Of a stretch of DNA of 64,000 nt, positions 49,385 to 58,456 are shown piece by piece (position 1 is the stretch's first letter; each line of letters begins with the position of its first letter). A model generated the notes under the pieces. It ran no database searches, had not been told where the DNA came from, and worked only from the letters and a program-made list of their open reading frames with translations. The stretch is taken from positions 1-64,000 of the forward strand of contig NZ_QGGR01000009.1 of assembly GCF_003148685.1 (NCBI RefSeq), in the 5' to 3' direction. The translations under genes and the position numbers were made by a program. This DNA is from Actinoplanes xinjiangensis. Lineage in GTDB: Bacteria; Actinomycetota; Actinomycetes; Mycobacteriales; Micromonosporaceae.

Positions 49385-51223
49385 GTGGAGAAACTGACGA
49401 GTCCCGATCCGGCGACGCACGACGTCGACCGGCTCGCCGAGTTGTTCCCCGCGGCGGTGACCGAGGTGGCGGACGCCTCCGGGAGACCGGTCCGGGTCAT
49501 CGACTTCGACCTGCTCAGGCAGTATCTCGGTGATCAGGTGACGGAGGGTGCGCCGGAGCGTTATCAGCTGGACTGGCCGGGGAAGCGCCGGGCGCAGCGG
49601 GCGGCGCGGGAGCCGGTCGCGGGGACGCTGCGGCCGCGGCGGGACCAGTCCGAGGATTTCGACGGCACCCGGAATCTGCTCATCGAGGGCGACAACCTCG
49701 ACGTGCTGAAACTGTTGCAGGAGTCGTTCCTCGGGCGGATCAAGGTGATCTACATCGATCCGCCGTACAACACCGGCAACGATTTCCTCTACGACGACGA
49801 CTTCTCGCAGACCAGGACCGGCTATCTCACCGGATCGGGGCAGGTCGACGCGGCCGGGATACCGCTGGTGGCCAATCCGGAGTCGAGCGGGCGGTTCCAT
49901 TCGAACTGGCTGAGCATGATGTATCCGCGGCTGGCGCTGGCCCGGAATCTGCTGACCGACGACGGGGTCGTCTTCATCTCGATCGACGACCACGAGATCG
50001 ACAACCTGCGGAAGATCTGCGCCGAGATCTTCGGGGAGCGCAATTTCGTCGCCCAGATCATCTGGCAGAAGGTGTACGCGCCGAAGAACTCCGCCCGGTG
50101 GTTCTCCGAGGACCACGACTACATCCTGGTCTTCGCCCGGAACCGGGACCGCTGGCAGCCGCGCCCGCTCGCCCGGACCGCGGAGATGGAGGCGCGGTAC
50201 CGCAATCCGGACGACGACCCGCGTGGGCCGTGGAAGCCGGAGAACATGTCGGCCCGCAACCGGTACGACGCCGGCGTCTACCCGATCACCACCCCGTCCG
50301 GCCGGCTCATCGAGGGCCCTCCGCGCGGCAGCTACTGGCGGATCTCCCGGCAGCGGTTCGACGAGCTGAACGCGGACGACCGGATCTGGTGGGGCAGCGG
50401 CGGCGACAACTCCCCGGCGGTGAAGCGGTTCCTGTCCGAGGTGTCGGCCGGGCGTACCCCGCAGACGCTGTGGTTCTACGGCGAGGTCGGGCACACCCAG
50501 GACGCCAAGCGCAGCCTGTTGCGGTATGTCCCGTTCGAGCACACCGCCAACGTGCTGAACTCGGTGAAGCCGGTCGAGCTGTTGCAGCGCATCCTCCAGT
50601 TGGCCGGCCGGCCCGGTGACGGCGACATCGTCCTGGACTTCTTCGGGGGCAGCGCGACCACCGCGCACGCCGTGCTGGCGCAGAACCGGGCGGACGGCGG
50701 CAACCGGCGGTTCATCAGCGTGCAGATCCCCGAGCCGCTCCCGGTCGCCGAGGACGGTCTGGCGTCGATCTTCGAGATCGGGCTGACCCGGCTCCGGAAC
50801 GTGGCCGCCGAGCTGCGGGCCGCCGGCGTGCCGGGCGATCTCGGGTTCCGGGTGTTGCGGTGGGACTCGCCGAACCTCGCCGATCCGCCCGATGATCTCG
50901 CGCAGGCTCAGGTGGCGTCGCTGGTGGACCGGGTCAAACCGGACCGTACCGACGAGGATCTGCTGTTTCAGGTCCTGCTCGACTCCGGTCTCGACCCGGG
51001 GCTGCCGATCACGGCCGGCGAGGGGATGTACGTCGCCGGTGACCACGAACTGATCGCCTGCTTCCGGGAACGGGCCACCGAGGAGGTGGTCCGGGCGATC
51101 GCCGCCCGCCGGCCGCGGCGTGCCGTCTTCCGGGACGCGGGTTTCGTCGACGACGCGGCACGGATCAACGCCGATCAGATCTTCGCCGAGCTGTCGCCGT
51201 CGACCGACGTGAAGGTCCTGTGA
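49385..51223 (+). CDS. mod: Type III restriction-modification DNA methyltransferase (Mod)
   Basis: A 612-residue adenine N6 methyltransferase of the beta class: the catalytic DPPYNTGNDF (Asp125) comes before the AdoMet-binding DFFGGSATTAHAV (about 417-429). The N-terminus RLAELFPAAVTEVADASGRP with DFDLLRQYLGDQ and YQLDWPGKRRA matches type III Mod subunits closely from the first residues, which fixes GTG 49385. The target-recognition domain lies in the middle (about 220-395), where sequence is least conserved. Mod alone can methylate; with Res it forms the restriction complex. The res gene follows after 3 nt. Confidence 0.92.
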   Translation: MEKLTSPDPATHDVDRLAELFPAAVTEVADASGRPVRVIDFDLLRQYLGDQVTEGAPERYQLDWPGKRRAQRAAREPVAGTLRPRRDQSEDFDGTRNLLIEGDNLDVLKLLQESFLGRIKVIYIDPPYNTGNDFLYDDDFSQTRTGYLTGSGQVDAAGIPLVANPESSGRFHSNWLSMMYPRLALARNLLTDDGVVFISIDDHEIDNLRKICAEIFGERNFVAQIIWQKVYAPKNSARWFSEDHDYILVFARNRDRWQPRPLARTAEMEARYRNPDDDPRGPWKPENMSARNRYDAGVYPITTPSGRLIEGPPRGSYWRISRQRFDELNADDRIWWGSGGDNSPAVKRFLSEVSAGRTPQTLWFYGEVGHTQDAKRSLLRYVPFEHTANVLNSVKPVELLQRILQLAGRPGDGDIVLDFFGGSATTAHAVLAQNRADGGNRRFISVQIPEPLPVAEDGLASIFEIGLTRLRNVAAELRAAGVPGDLGFRVLRWDSPNLADPPDDLAQAQVASLVDRVKPDRTDEDLLFQVLLDSGLDPGLPITAGEGMYVAGDHELIACFRERATEEVVRAIAARRPRRAVFRDAGFVDDAARINADQIFAELSPSTDVKVL

Positions 51224-51226
51224 CCG

Positions 51227-53074
51227 GTGCGGCTCCAGTTCAAGGTCCAGCGGTTCCAGACCGAGGCGGTGGCCGCGGTCGTCGACTGCTTCGCCGGCCA
51301 GCCCCGGTCCGCGCCCGGCCCGTGCAACGCCCCGCTCCGGACGGAGCGGCTGCTCGACGACGTGCGGGCCGTGCAGCGCCGGGGCGGGCTGCCGCTCTCC
51401 ACCGCGCTCGCCACCAGTGAGGCGGCGCCGGACGCACCGCACCTCGACGTCGAGATGGAGACCGGCACCGGCAAGACCTACGTCTACATCCGGACGATCA
51501 TGGAGCTGCACCGGCGTTACGGCTGGTCACGGTTCATCGTCGTGGTGCCGGGGGTGGCCATCCGGGAGGGCGTGCGCAAGGCGTTCGAGCTCACCGCCGA
51601 GCACTTCCGGCAGATGTACGGGACCCGCCCGCGCCCCTTCACGTACGACTCCTCCGCACTGCACGAGCTGGACCGGTTCCGTTCCGGTGCCGGGGTACAG
51701 GTCATGATCATCAACTTGCAGGCGTTCAATTCTTCGTCCCGCGAGAACCGGCGCATCTACGAGGAGCAGGACGGGTTCGGGTCCCGCCGGCCGATCGACG
51801 TGATCCGCGCGTCCCGCCCGATCGTGATCATCGACGAGCCGCAGCGCATCGGATCGGCCCGCTCCCTGGAGTCGCTGAGCCGGTTCGCGCCGCTCATGGT
51901 CCTGCGGTACTCGGCGACCCACCGGGTTCGCCACGACCTCGTGCACCGGCTGGACGCGCTCACGGCGTACCGGAGGAAGCTCGTCAAACGGATCACCGTG
52001 GTGGGGATCGAGGGGGAGCCGGGGCCGGCCCGCCGGCGTGTCCAGATCCGCGAGGTGATCCGCGCCCACCTGGACAAGGAGCGCGAGCTGTACGCCCGGG
52101 GCGTCAAGGTGCTGTCGCTGCTCTTCATCGACCAGGTGATCAGATATCGCGACTATTCGCGCGAGGACCAGCTCGGTGACTACGCCCGGATCTTCGCGGA
52201 GGAGTACCGGTCGCTGACCGCCGGCGAACCGGACGGACCGTACCGGCGCTACCTCGACGGCATCCCGGTCGAACGGACCCACCAGGGCTATTTCGCGATC
52301 GACCGGCGGACCGGGCGCATGATCGACGGCACCGCCTCCGATGTGGACGCCTACGACCTCATCCTGCGCGACCGGGAACGCCTGCTCTCCCTCGACGAGC
52401 CGGTGCGGTTCGTGTTCTCCCACTCGGCGCTGCGGGAGGGCTGGGACAACCCGAACGTCTTCGTCATCGGGATGCTCAAGAGCAGCGACGACATCGTCTC
52501 GCGCCGGCAGGAGGTGGGCCGCGGACTGCGGTTGGCGGTCGACCGGCACGGCGAGCGGATGGAGGGGATCAACGAGCTGACCGTGGTGGCGGACGAGTCG
52601 TACGCGTCCTTCGTCGCCGGGTTGCAGGCCGAGGGTGATCTCCGGGCGATCACCGACGGGCGGCGGGTGCGGCGTTCCCCGGCCCCGGTCGCCCGGACCG
52701 CCCGCACCGCCGTCCATCGGGTGGCCTTCGACTCCGCCGAACTGGTGGCGCGGTGTGTGGCCGCTCTCGATGACGGCCTGGCGCCGCGGCAGTACGTCGT
52801 GCAGACCGCGGACAGCACCCGGATCCACCCGGTGACCACCGACCGGATGCTCGATCCGGTCGGCGAACTCGCCGAGCTCACCCGCCTCACCCGCCGGACG
52901 ATCGCCGCGATACTCACCGCGGTCCGCCCCCGCACGTTCGCCCTCTGCGGCCGGGACGGCGCCGCCGCGATCATCAACCGCGAGAAGGCCGCCCTGATCG
53001 ATGCGGGTCAGCGTCGCGGCACCACCATCGGCGCCCCGGTCCGCGGGTGCTCGAACACCTCGACCTCGTGCTGA
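51227..53074 (+). CDS. res: Type III restriction subunit Res, truncated before the nuclease domain
   Basis: A 615-residue helicase subunit; complete Res proteins have roughly 900-1000 residues. Present: Walker A METGTGKTYVY (about 77-87), the DEPQRIGS box (Asp203), motif-III-like LRYSATHR, FVFSHSALREGWDNPNVFVIG and the arginine-finger motif RRQEVGRGLRLAV. TRRTIAAIL marks the region that normally leads into the C-terminal part. The reading frame then leaves the family at INREKAALIDAG and ends after 23 foreign residues encoded antisense to the end of hmuV. The PD-(D/E)xK endonuclease domain is missing. Likely a loss by recombination; the product could translocate but not cut. Confidence 0.85.
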   Translation: MRLQFKVQRFQTEAVAAVVDCFAGQPRSAPGPCNAPLRTERLLDDVRAVQRRGGLPLSTALATSEAAPDAPHLDVEMETGTGKTYVYIRTIMELHRRYGWSRFIVVVPGVAIREGVRKAFELTAEHFRQMYGTRPRPFTYDSSALHELDRFRSGAGVQVMIINLQAFNSSSRENRRIYEEQDGFGSRRPIDVIRASRPIVIIDEPQRIGSARSLESLSRFAPLMVLRYSATHRVRHDLVHRLDALTAYRRKLVKRITVVGIEGEPGPARRRVQIREVIRAHLDKERELYARGVKVLSLLFIDQVIRYRDYSREDQLGDYARIFAEEYRSLTAGEPDGPYRRYLDGIPVERTHQGYFAIDRRTGRMIDGTASDVDAYDLILRDRERLLSLDEPVRFVFSHSALREGWDNPNVFVIGMLKSSDDIVSRRQEVGRGLRLAVDRHGERMEGINELTVVADESYASFVAGLQAEGDLRAITDGRRVRRSPAPVARTARTAVHRVAFDSAELVARCVAALDDGLAPRQYVVQTADSTRIHPVTTDRMLDPVGELAELTRLTRRTIAAILTAVRPRTFALCGRDGAAAIINREKAALIDAGQRRGTTIGAPVRGCSNTSTSC

Positions 53075-53763
53075 TAGACGTCGCTCAACAGGTCCGCGGT
53101 GAACACCTCACGCGGCGTCCCCTCGGCCCGGACCCGGCCCGCGGCCAGCAGATACGTGCGATCCGCATACGCCGCCGCCAGCCCCAGATCGTGCAGCACC
53201 ACCACGACGCGGGTGCTGTTCCCGGCCCGCTCCCGCACGGCCCGTAGCACCAGCTCCTGATGCCGCAGGTCGAGCGCGGCCGTCGGTTCGTCGAGCAGCA
53301 GCACCGGCGTACGCTGCGCCAGCACCCGGGCCAGCGCCACCCGCGCCTGCTCACCACCGGACAGCGCCGGGAACGTCCGCCCCGCGAATCCGGTCGTCTC
53401 GGTCAGCCGCATCGCCTCGGCCACCGCGTCCTCGTCCTCGGCGCTCTCCGGCCGGCCCGTCCACGGCGCCCGCCCCATCGCGATCACCTCACCGACCGTG
53501 AACGGGAACGACACCATCGCCCTCTGCGGCAGCACCGCACGCCGCCGGGCCAGCTCGACCGGCTTCCAGGCGCGTACCTCCCGGCCGTCGATCTCGATCC
53601 GGCCACCTGCCGGCACGTCCCCGGCGAGGGCGGCGAGCAAGGTGGACTTGCCGGCACCGTTCGGCCCCACCAGCGCGACGACCTCACCGGCGTCGACGTG
53701 CAGATCCACACCGTCGACGACGGTCGTGCCGCCCAGATCGACATGTGTGCCGACCGCCCTCAT
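53008..53763 (-). CDS. hmuV: Haemin ABC importer ATPase
   Basis: A 251-residue ATPase of the HmuV/FecE type: Walker A GPNGAGKSTLL, HmuV-typical PQRAMVSFPFTVGEVIAMGR, signature LSGGEQARVALARVLAQ, Walker B LLLDEPTAALD and the H-loop VVVVLHDLGLA. It ends naturally in HPRTGAPMVVPRR and is full length. Its start overlaps the hmuU stop (ATGA). Its last 67 bp overlap the truncated res gene tail to tail. Powers haem import through HmuU from HmuT. Confidence 0.93.
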   Translation of the reverse strand: MRAVGTHVDLGGTTVVDGVDLHVDAGEVVALVGPNGAGKSTLLAALAGDVPAGGRIEIDGREVRAWKPVELARRRAVLPQRAMVSFPFTVGEVIAMGRAPWTGRPESAEDEDAVAEAMRLTETTGFAGRTFPALSGGEQARVALARVLAQRTPVLLLDEPTAALDLRHQELVLRAVRERAGNSTRVVVVLHDLGLAAAYADRTYLLAAGRVRAEGTPREVFTADLLSDVYQHEVEVFEHPRTGAPMVVPRR

Positions 53764-54920
53764 CCCCAGCCTCCCGCCCGCGCCCGGGTCCGGCGCAGCA
53801 GCCAGAAGAACGCCGGCCCGCCGACCACCGCGGTCAGCACCCCCAGCGGCAACTCCTGGTAGTCGATCGCGGTCCGGGCGATCAGATCCCCGGTGACCAC
53901 CACCAGGGCGCCGCCGAGCGCGCTCGCCGGGATCAGCACCCGATGCCCCGGCCCGGCGACCATCCGGATCAGGTGCGGCACCACCAGACCGACGAAGCTG
54001 ATGATCCCGGTGAACGCCACCGCCGACGCGGTGAGCAGAGCGGTCGTCACGATCGCGACGATCCGCAGCCGTTCGGTGTCGACGCCGAGGTGCCGGGCCG
54101 GGCGTTCACCGAGAGCCAGCAGGTCGACACGGCGGGCCAGCACGACGGCCACGGTCAGACCGGTCACCGCGCACGGGCCGGCCACCGCGACGGCACCCCA
54201 GGTGGCCTGCGCCAGGCTGCCCAGCTGCCAGAACGCGATCGCCCGGACCCCGTCGTCATCGGTCATGAACATCAGCAGGCCCAGGAGGGCGCCGGCCGTC
54301 GCGTTCACCGCCACACCGGTCAGGACCAGCGTGACCACCTCGGTCCGGCCCTGGGCGCGCGACATCGCGTACACGATCAGCGTGGTCAGCACGCCCCCGG
54401 CGAACGCGGCCGCCGCGGTGGTCCAGATCCCGGCGACGGTGATCCCGCTGACGATCGCCGCGGCCGCGCCGACCGCCGCTCCGGACGAGACGCCCACCAC
54501 ACCCGGTTCGGCGAGCGGGTTGCCGAACACGCCCTGCATCAGTGCGCCGGCGCAGCCGAGCGCCGCGCCGACGATCAGTGCGAGCACCACTCGCGGGAAC
54601 CTGACCAGCCACAACGCATTCTCGCCCTGCATCGCGGCCGGCAGCGGGCCCAGATCGATGCCGAGCCGGTGCAACACCGAACCGGCGACCTCGGCCGGCG
54701 AGATCGGCACCTGCCCGCGCCCGGCGGCCAACAGGCTCACGACCGCGAGCCCCACCGCCAACCCCAGGATCAACCCCGTCTTCCGGTACGGCCACGGGGT
54801 TCTCCGGCCGGAGCTGAGGCGCCCACGCCGATCCTTTCCGGACGTCGGCCCCGCTCGGCCGCTCCGATCATCCTCGGACATCGGCCCCGTCTGGTCGCTC
54901 CGGTCGTTTTCGGTCAGCAC
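53760..54920 (-). CDS. hmuU: Haemin ABC importer permease (FecCD family)
   Basis: A 386-residue permease with about ten membrane helices. Family landmarks: LWLVRFPRVVLALIVGAALG, GALMQGVFGNPLAEPGVVGV and FVGLVVPHLIRMVAGPGHR (ATPase docking). A Ser/Arg-rich cytoplasmic N-terminus of about 45 residues precedes the first helix; its repeated SEDDRSGRAGPTSGKD-like phrases may come from local duplication, and a start further in is possible. GTG 54920 overlaps the hmuT stop by 7 nt. Confidence 0.92.
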   Translation of the reverse strand: MLTENDRSDQTGPMSEDDRSGRAGPTSGKDRRGRLSSGRRTPWPYRKTGLILGLAVGLAVVSLLAAGRGQVPISPAEVAGSVLHRLGIDLGPLPAAMQGENALWLVRFPRVVLALIVGAALGCAGALMQGVFGNPLAEPGVVGVSSGAAVGAAAAIVSGITVAGIWTTAAAAFAGGVLTTLIVYAMSRAQGRTEVVTLVLTGVAVNATAGALLGLLMFMTDDDGVRAIAFWQLGSLAQATWGAVAVAGPCAVTGLTVAVVLARRVDLLALGERPARHLGVDTERLRIVAIVTTALLTASAVAFTGIISFVGLVVPHLIRMVAGPGHRVLIPASALGGALVVVTGDLIARTAIDYQELPLGVLTAVVGGPAFFWLLRRTRARAGGWG

Positions 54921-55921
54921 TGGCCGTAGACCGCTGTCGCGAGCGCCTCGACGGCCCTGCCGGTGCGTGCCCCGAAGTTCAGCAGGACGCCGTCCTCCAT
55001 GTCGACGATCCGCCGGTTGATCCCGGCCGGCGTCTGCGCCACGCCCGGCAGCTTGAGCAGCCCGTCCACCCCGCCGACCGAGTGCAGTCCCTCGGTCATC
55101 ACCAGGATCACGTCGGGTGCCGCGTTGATCAGTCCTTCGCTGGTCAAGGGCCGGAACTTCTGGAGCCCCGCCTCGGTCCCGGCGTCCACCGCCCCGATCG
55201 CCTCGATCATCGCGTCCGACCCGGCGCCGTCCCCGCCGATCAGATACACCCCCGCCGTGCCCCGCACGTAGAGGAACGCGATCCGTGGCGGTGTACCGTC
55301 CTTCGGCGCCGACCCCCGTGCCGTGTCGATCTCCGATTGCACGCGGGCGACCAACCGCTCCCCGGCCTCGGCTACCCCGAGCGCACCGGCGACGGCCCGG
55401 ATGTGCGCCGGAACCGCCTCCAGCGTCTGCTCGTCATCGACCATGACCACCGGAATCCCGGAGTCCCGGAGCTGCTGCAACACCGTCGCCGGGCCGATGC
55501 TGTCGTCCGCGATCAGCACCGTCGGGTTCAGCTTGAGGATCGCCTCCGTCGACAGGTCATGGCCCTGCGGTGTGACGAGGGGCAGCGCGGCCGCCGCCGG
55601 GAACGCGGTCGACGTGTCCCGGCCGATCACCCGGTCCCCGAGCCCGAGGCTGAAGACGATCTCGGCCAATGATCCGTACAGGTTGACGGCCAGGATCCGG
55701 TCGGCCGACCGGACCGTGACATCCCGCCCGTCCGCCGACTTCACGGTCACCGGCAGGTGCGGAACCGGCCGCGGGTCGAGCGGCGTGACGTCCTCGTCGG
55801 CCAGCTTCGCGGTGGTGACCCCGCAGCCGCCGGCCGTCTGCTCCGGCCCGACCTCGCTGACCGAGGTGCAGCCCGCGAGCGCCAGGCTCGCCAGCACGAG
55901 AACCCTCGCGACGATTCGCAT
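54914..55921 (-). CDS. hmuT: Haemin-binding lipoprotein of ABC importer
   Basis: A 335-residue lipoprotein: lipobox LALAGC near residue 13-18, then a two-lobed periplasmic-binding fold of the helical-backbone class. Landmarks: ILAVNLYGSLAEIVFSLGLG, VIGRDTSTAFPA, NPTVLIADDSIGPATVLQQL and INRRIVDMEDGVLLNFGARTG, all typical of HmuT. It would receive haem from the surface HtaA protein. ATG 55921 follows GGAGAGA. First gene of the hmuTUV operon here. Confidence 0.92.
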   Translation of the reverse strand: MRIVARVLVLASLALAGCTSVSEVGPEQTAGGCGVTTAKLADEDVTPLDPRPVPHLPVTVKSADGRDVTVRSADRILAVNLYGSLAEIVFSLGLGDRVIGRDTSTAFPAAAALPLVTPQGHDLSTEAILKLNPTVLIADDSIGPATVLQQLRDSGIPVVMVDDEQTLEAVPAHIRAVAGALGVAEAGERLVARVQSEIDTARGSAPKDGTPPRIAFLYVRGTAGVYLIGGDGAGSDAMIEAIGAVDAGTEAGLQKFRPLTSEGLINAAPDVILVMTEGLHSVGGVDGLLKLPGVAQTPAGINRRIVDMEDGVLLNFGARTGRAVEALATAVYGQC

Positions 55922-56016
55922 GATCTCTCCCGTCAGTCTCTGCCGTCGGTCTCCGGCGGTCTCTCCCGGCAGGCGGCGCGGTTGCGGATGCGGCCGGCTC
56001 TGCCATCGGTCTCTCG

Positions 56017-56802
56017 TCAGCCGCTGCGGCGGCGGTTGCGGATACGGCCGGCGAGGCCGGTCACGAGGACCCCGACCAGGAACGCGCCGCCGATCGCCCA
56101 CCAGTGGCCGAGCGGGGTGGCGCTGCTGGTGCGGCTCAGTGCCGGTTCGGCAGCGTCCAGGGCGACCACGGCGGCGGTGGCCGGCGGCCCGGCGGTGGCC
56201 AGCTTCCCGGTGGGCGGTCCGGCCGGGGTGCTCTGCTTTCCGGTGGGCCTGCCGCCGCCGGTCCCGGTCGCGGGCCCGCCGGTGACGGGCGCCGCGGTCG
56301 GTGCGGGATCGGCCACACCTGATTCCGGGGCCGCGATCCGCACCGGGATGCGCACATCCTGGGACCGGTCGCCGGTCCGGGTGTGATCATTGCGAGTCAC
56401 CACGGCACAGCCGCGGACCGCGCAGTCGACGTCCCCGATCATCTGACCGACCCGGATCGAGACGCGGAAACTGCCGCCTCTCCCGTACGGCGTGGTCAGT
56501 CCCTCGGCATAGGACGGTGGATTCGACGAGATCCACACGGACGCCCCGGAACCGCCGGACATGTCAGCGCCGCCCCCACACGGCGACGGCATCACGCCGG
56601 GCCCGTTGTCCAGGCAGAACGCGACGTAGATGCCTTTGGTCTCGTCGTACCCCCGGCCGGTGACGGTGACCGTCTCGCCGGCTCGTTCGATGCCCTTGGT
56701 CTTGGAGACGGTCAGACGCTTCGCGGCGACGGCGGGTGTCCCGGTGACGGCGACGATCAGCAGTGCCATGGCGGCGACCGCCACCCGCGACCCGATCCGC
56801 AT
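56017..56802 (-). CDS. Secreted, C-terminally anchored Ig-like protein of haem locus
   Basis: A 261-residue exported protein. Signal peptide to about 26, an Ig-like (neocarzinostatin-type fold) domain ~27-145 beginning LTVSKTKGIERAGETVTV and with four cysteines (AFCLDN, PSPCGGG, VDCAVRGCAV). A Pro-Gly-Thr-rich wall-spanning linker and one membrane helix (GHWWAIGGAFLVGVLVTGLAG) with an Arg-rich end follow. The topology suits a surface protein fixed to the membrane. Comparable genes often accompany actinobacterial haem clusters, but its job is not known. GGAGGAGG precedes ATG 56802. It shares the iron-box region with the divergent htaA gene. Confidence 0.8.
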   Translation of the reverse strand: MRIGSRVAVAAMALLIVAVTGTPAVAAKRLTVSKTKGIERAGETVTVTGRGYDETKGIYVAFCLDNGPGVMPSPCGGGADMSGGSGASVWISSNPPSYAEGLTTPYGRGGSFRVSIRVGQMIGDVDCAVRGCAVVTRNDHTRTGDRSQDVRIPVRIAAPESGVADPAPTAAPVTGGPATGTGGGRPTGKQSTPAGPPTGKLATAGPPATAAVVALDAAEPALSRTSSATPLGHWWAIGGAFLVGVLVTGLAGRIRNRRRSG

Positions 56803-56855
56803 CGCGGCCTCCTCCAACGAATTCGATCTCACATGACCTTGATAGATCGCGAGAG

Positions 56856-56874
56856 TTAGGTGAGGCTACCCTAA
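56856..56874. promoter_or_regulatory. IdeR/DtxR iron box in divergent haem-locus promoter
   Basis: TTAGGTGAGGCTACCCTAA matches the DtxR-family consensus TTAGGTTAGGCTAACCTAA at 17 of 19 positions; arms extend to AGTTAGG/CCTAACT. It lies between the divergent Ig-like gene and the HtaA-domain gene, so iron-bound IdeR/DmdR should repress both. Confidence 0.85.
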
Positions 56875-56945
56875 CTGAACCCGCAATCGTGGGTCACCGC
56901 CCTCTTCGGACCTCATCACTTCGAAGCTCATCGGAAGGAAAGAGC

Positions 56946-58118
56946 GTGGGCACACTGAACGGCTCGCATCGGGCCGCCCTGTTCGCGAGCGCCATCGCCC
57001 TCGGCGCCTCCACGGCGCTCACCGGAGTCACCCCGGCGTTCGCCGCGCCGGTCAACGTGGCCGGTGGCAGCCTGGACTGGGGCTTCAAGGCCTCGTTCCG
57101 GGCCTACGTCGGAGCCGGCAACGGCACCCCGCCGATCGCCGCCAGTAACGGGGCCGGCCGCAACACGGACGGCACCTTCGACTTCCCCGCCACCGGGGGC
57201 ACCTACGACGCCGCAGCTGGCACCGCAACTGTCAGCTACGGCGGAACGGTCGTGTTCTCGTACCCCCTGCACATGTTCGAAATCACCGTCTCCAACCCGA
57301 CCCTGGTCGTCGACGGTGACGGCACCGGCTCACTGCTGGCCGATGTGGACCTGATCGCCAACAACGGCACCACCGAGAGTCACCTCGACCAAGCGGAGAT
57401 CGCCACCCTGGTGACCACCGCACCGACCGTGACGGACGGCGACGTCTCGTTCAACGCGCTCGCCGCGACGCTCACCGCGTCCGGGGCGTCCGCGTTCGCC
57501 GGCTTCTACCAGGCGGGCACCGCGCTCGACCCGGTGACCGCCACGGCATCGGACTCCACCACCCCGACCGACCCGACCGACCCGACCGATCCCACTGACC
57601 CGACGGACCCGACCGATCCGGCCGACCCCGGCACGGGCAACGGCTCGGCGGCGCAGACGATCAAGGCGGCCGTCAGTGGCGGCGCCCTGACCCTGACGTC
57701 GGCGGGCGCGGCCGTGAACCTGTCGGCGGCGTCGCCCGGTCAGACCGCGACCGGCGCCCTCAACGCCGTCACCGTCAGCGACCTGCGCGGCACCAACGCC
57801 GGCTGGGACCTGGTCGGCCAGGTCACCGAGTTCAAGTCCACCGGCGGCGGAACCATCCCGGCCGCGAACCTCGGCTGGACCCCGACCGCCCAGGTCGCGG
57901 CCACCAGCCTGGTAGCCGCGAACGGCGTGACCAACAAGGTCGCCGCGGGCGGTCCGATCGCTCCCGGCGCCGGACTCGGCACCAGCCGCACCCTGTGCAG
58001 CGCCGAGACCGGCAACAGCCTGGGCAGCGCCACCTGCGGCGCGGCCCTGAACCTCGGTATTCCGGAATCGAGCGCCGCCGGTGAGTACAGCGCCGTACTC
58101 ACCTTGACGCTCGCCTGA
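56946..58118 (+). CDS. HtaA-domain haem-capture protein with WxL-like C-terminus
   Basis: A 390-residue exported protein. Signal peptide to about 38, then an HtaA domain (about 39-205) with LDWGFKASFRAYV holding the likely haem Tyr and FSYPLHMFEITVSNPTL with a conserved His. A (Pro-Thr-Asp)-repeat linker (about 205-225) follows. The last ~160 residues resemble a WxL-type wall-binding domain: GWDLVGQVTEF supplies one W-x-L, and GEYSAVLTLTL takes the place of the usual second motif but lacks Trp. WxL domains attach proteins non-covalently to the wall together with DUF916 partners, and such a gene comes next. GTG 56946 follows GGAAGGA. Iron-box controlled. Confidence 0.82.
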   Translation: MGTLNGSHRAALFASAIALGASTALTGVTPAFAAPVNVAGGSLDWGFKASFRAYVGAGNGTPPIAASNGAGRNTDGTFDFPATGGTYDAAAGTATVSYGGTVVFSYPLHMFEITVSNPTLVVDGDGTGSLLADVDLIANNGTTESHLDQAEIATLVTTAPTVTDGDVSFNALAATLTASGASAFAGFYQAGTALDPVTATASDSTTPTDPTDPTDPTDPTDPTDPADPGTGNGSAAQTIKAAVSGGALTLTSAGAAVNLSAASPGQTATGALNAVTVSDLRGTNAGWDLVGQVTEFKSTGGGTIPAANLGWTPTAQVAATSLVAANGVTNKVAAGGPIAPGAGLGTSRTLCSAETGNSLGSATCGAALNLGIPESSAAGEYSAVLTLTLA

Positions 58119-58130
58119 TCCCACGGCCCT

Positions 58131-58163
58131 GACCCGAGCCTTCGGCCCCTCGAGGCTCGGGTC
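58131..58163 (+). terminator. Hairpin after HtaA/WxL gene
   Basis: Perfect 10-bp stem GACCCGAGCC/GGCTCGGGTC with a 13-nt loop, 12 nt after the stop codon. It implies that the DUF916-type gene has read-through or its own promoter. Confidence 0.7.
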
Positions 58164-58189
58164 CCGGGTCCGGTCGGGTCCGGTTCCGG

Positions 58190-58340
58190 CTTCCGGTTCG
58201 GTCTGGCTTCCGGTTCGGTCTGGCTTCCGGTTTGGTCTGGCTTCCGGTTCGGTCCGGCTTCCGGTTCGGTTCCGCTCGGTTCGGTTCCGCTCGGTTCGGT
58301 TCCGCTCGGTTCGGTTCGGTCCGGCTTCATTTCGTCCGGT
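58190..58340. repeat. Minisatellite before DUF916-type gene
   Basis: Four or so 17-bp units related to GGCTTCCGGTTCGGTCT, then three 15-bp units CGGTTCGGTTCCGCT. Low-complexity C/G/T-rich (plus strand); no gene reads through it credibly. It fills the 340-bp gap between the HtaA and DUF916-type genes. Confidence 0.85.
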
Positions 58341-58456
58341 TGGGCCACCGGTCGGATCCGGTCCGGTCCGGTTCGTGGTTCCGGTTTCCGGGCGAGGGAA
58401 CCGGCCGGGAATTCCGCAACAATTCCCGGCCGGCCCGCCCCATCGTAAGGAGCAAC

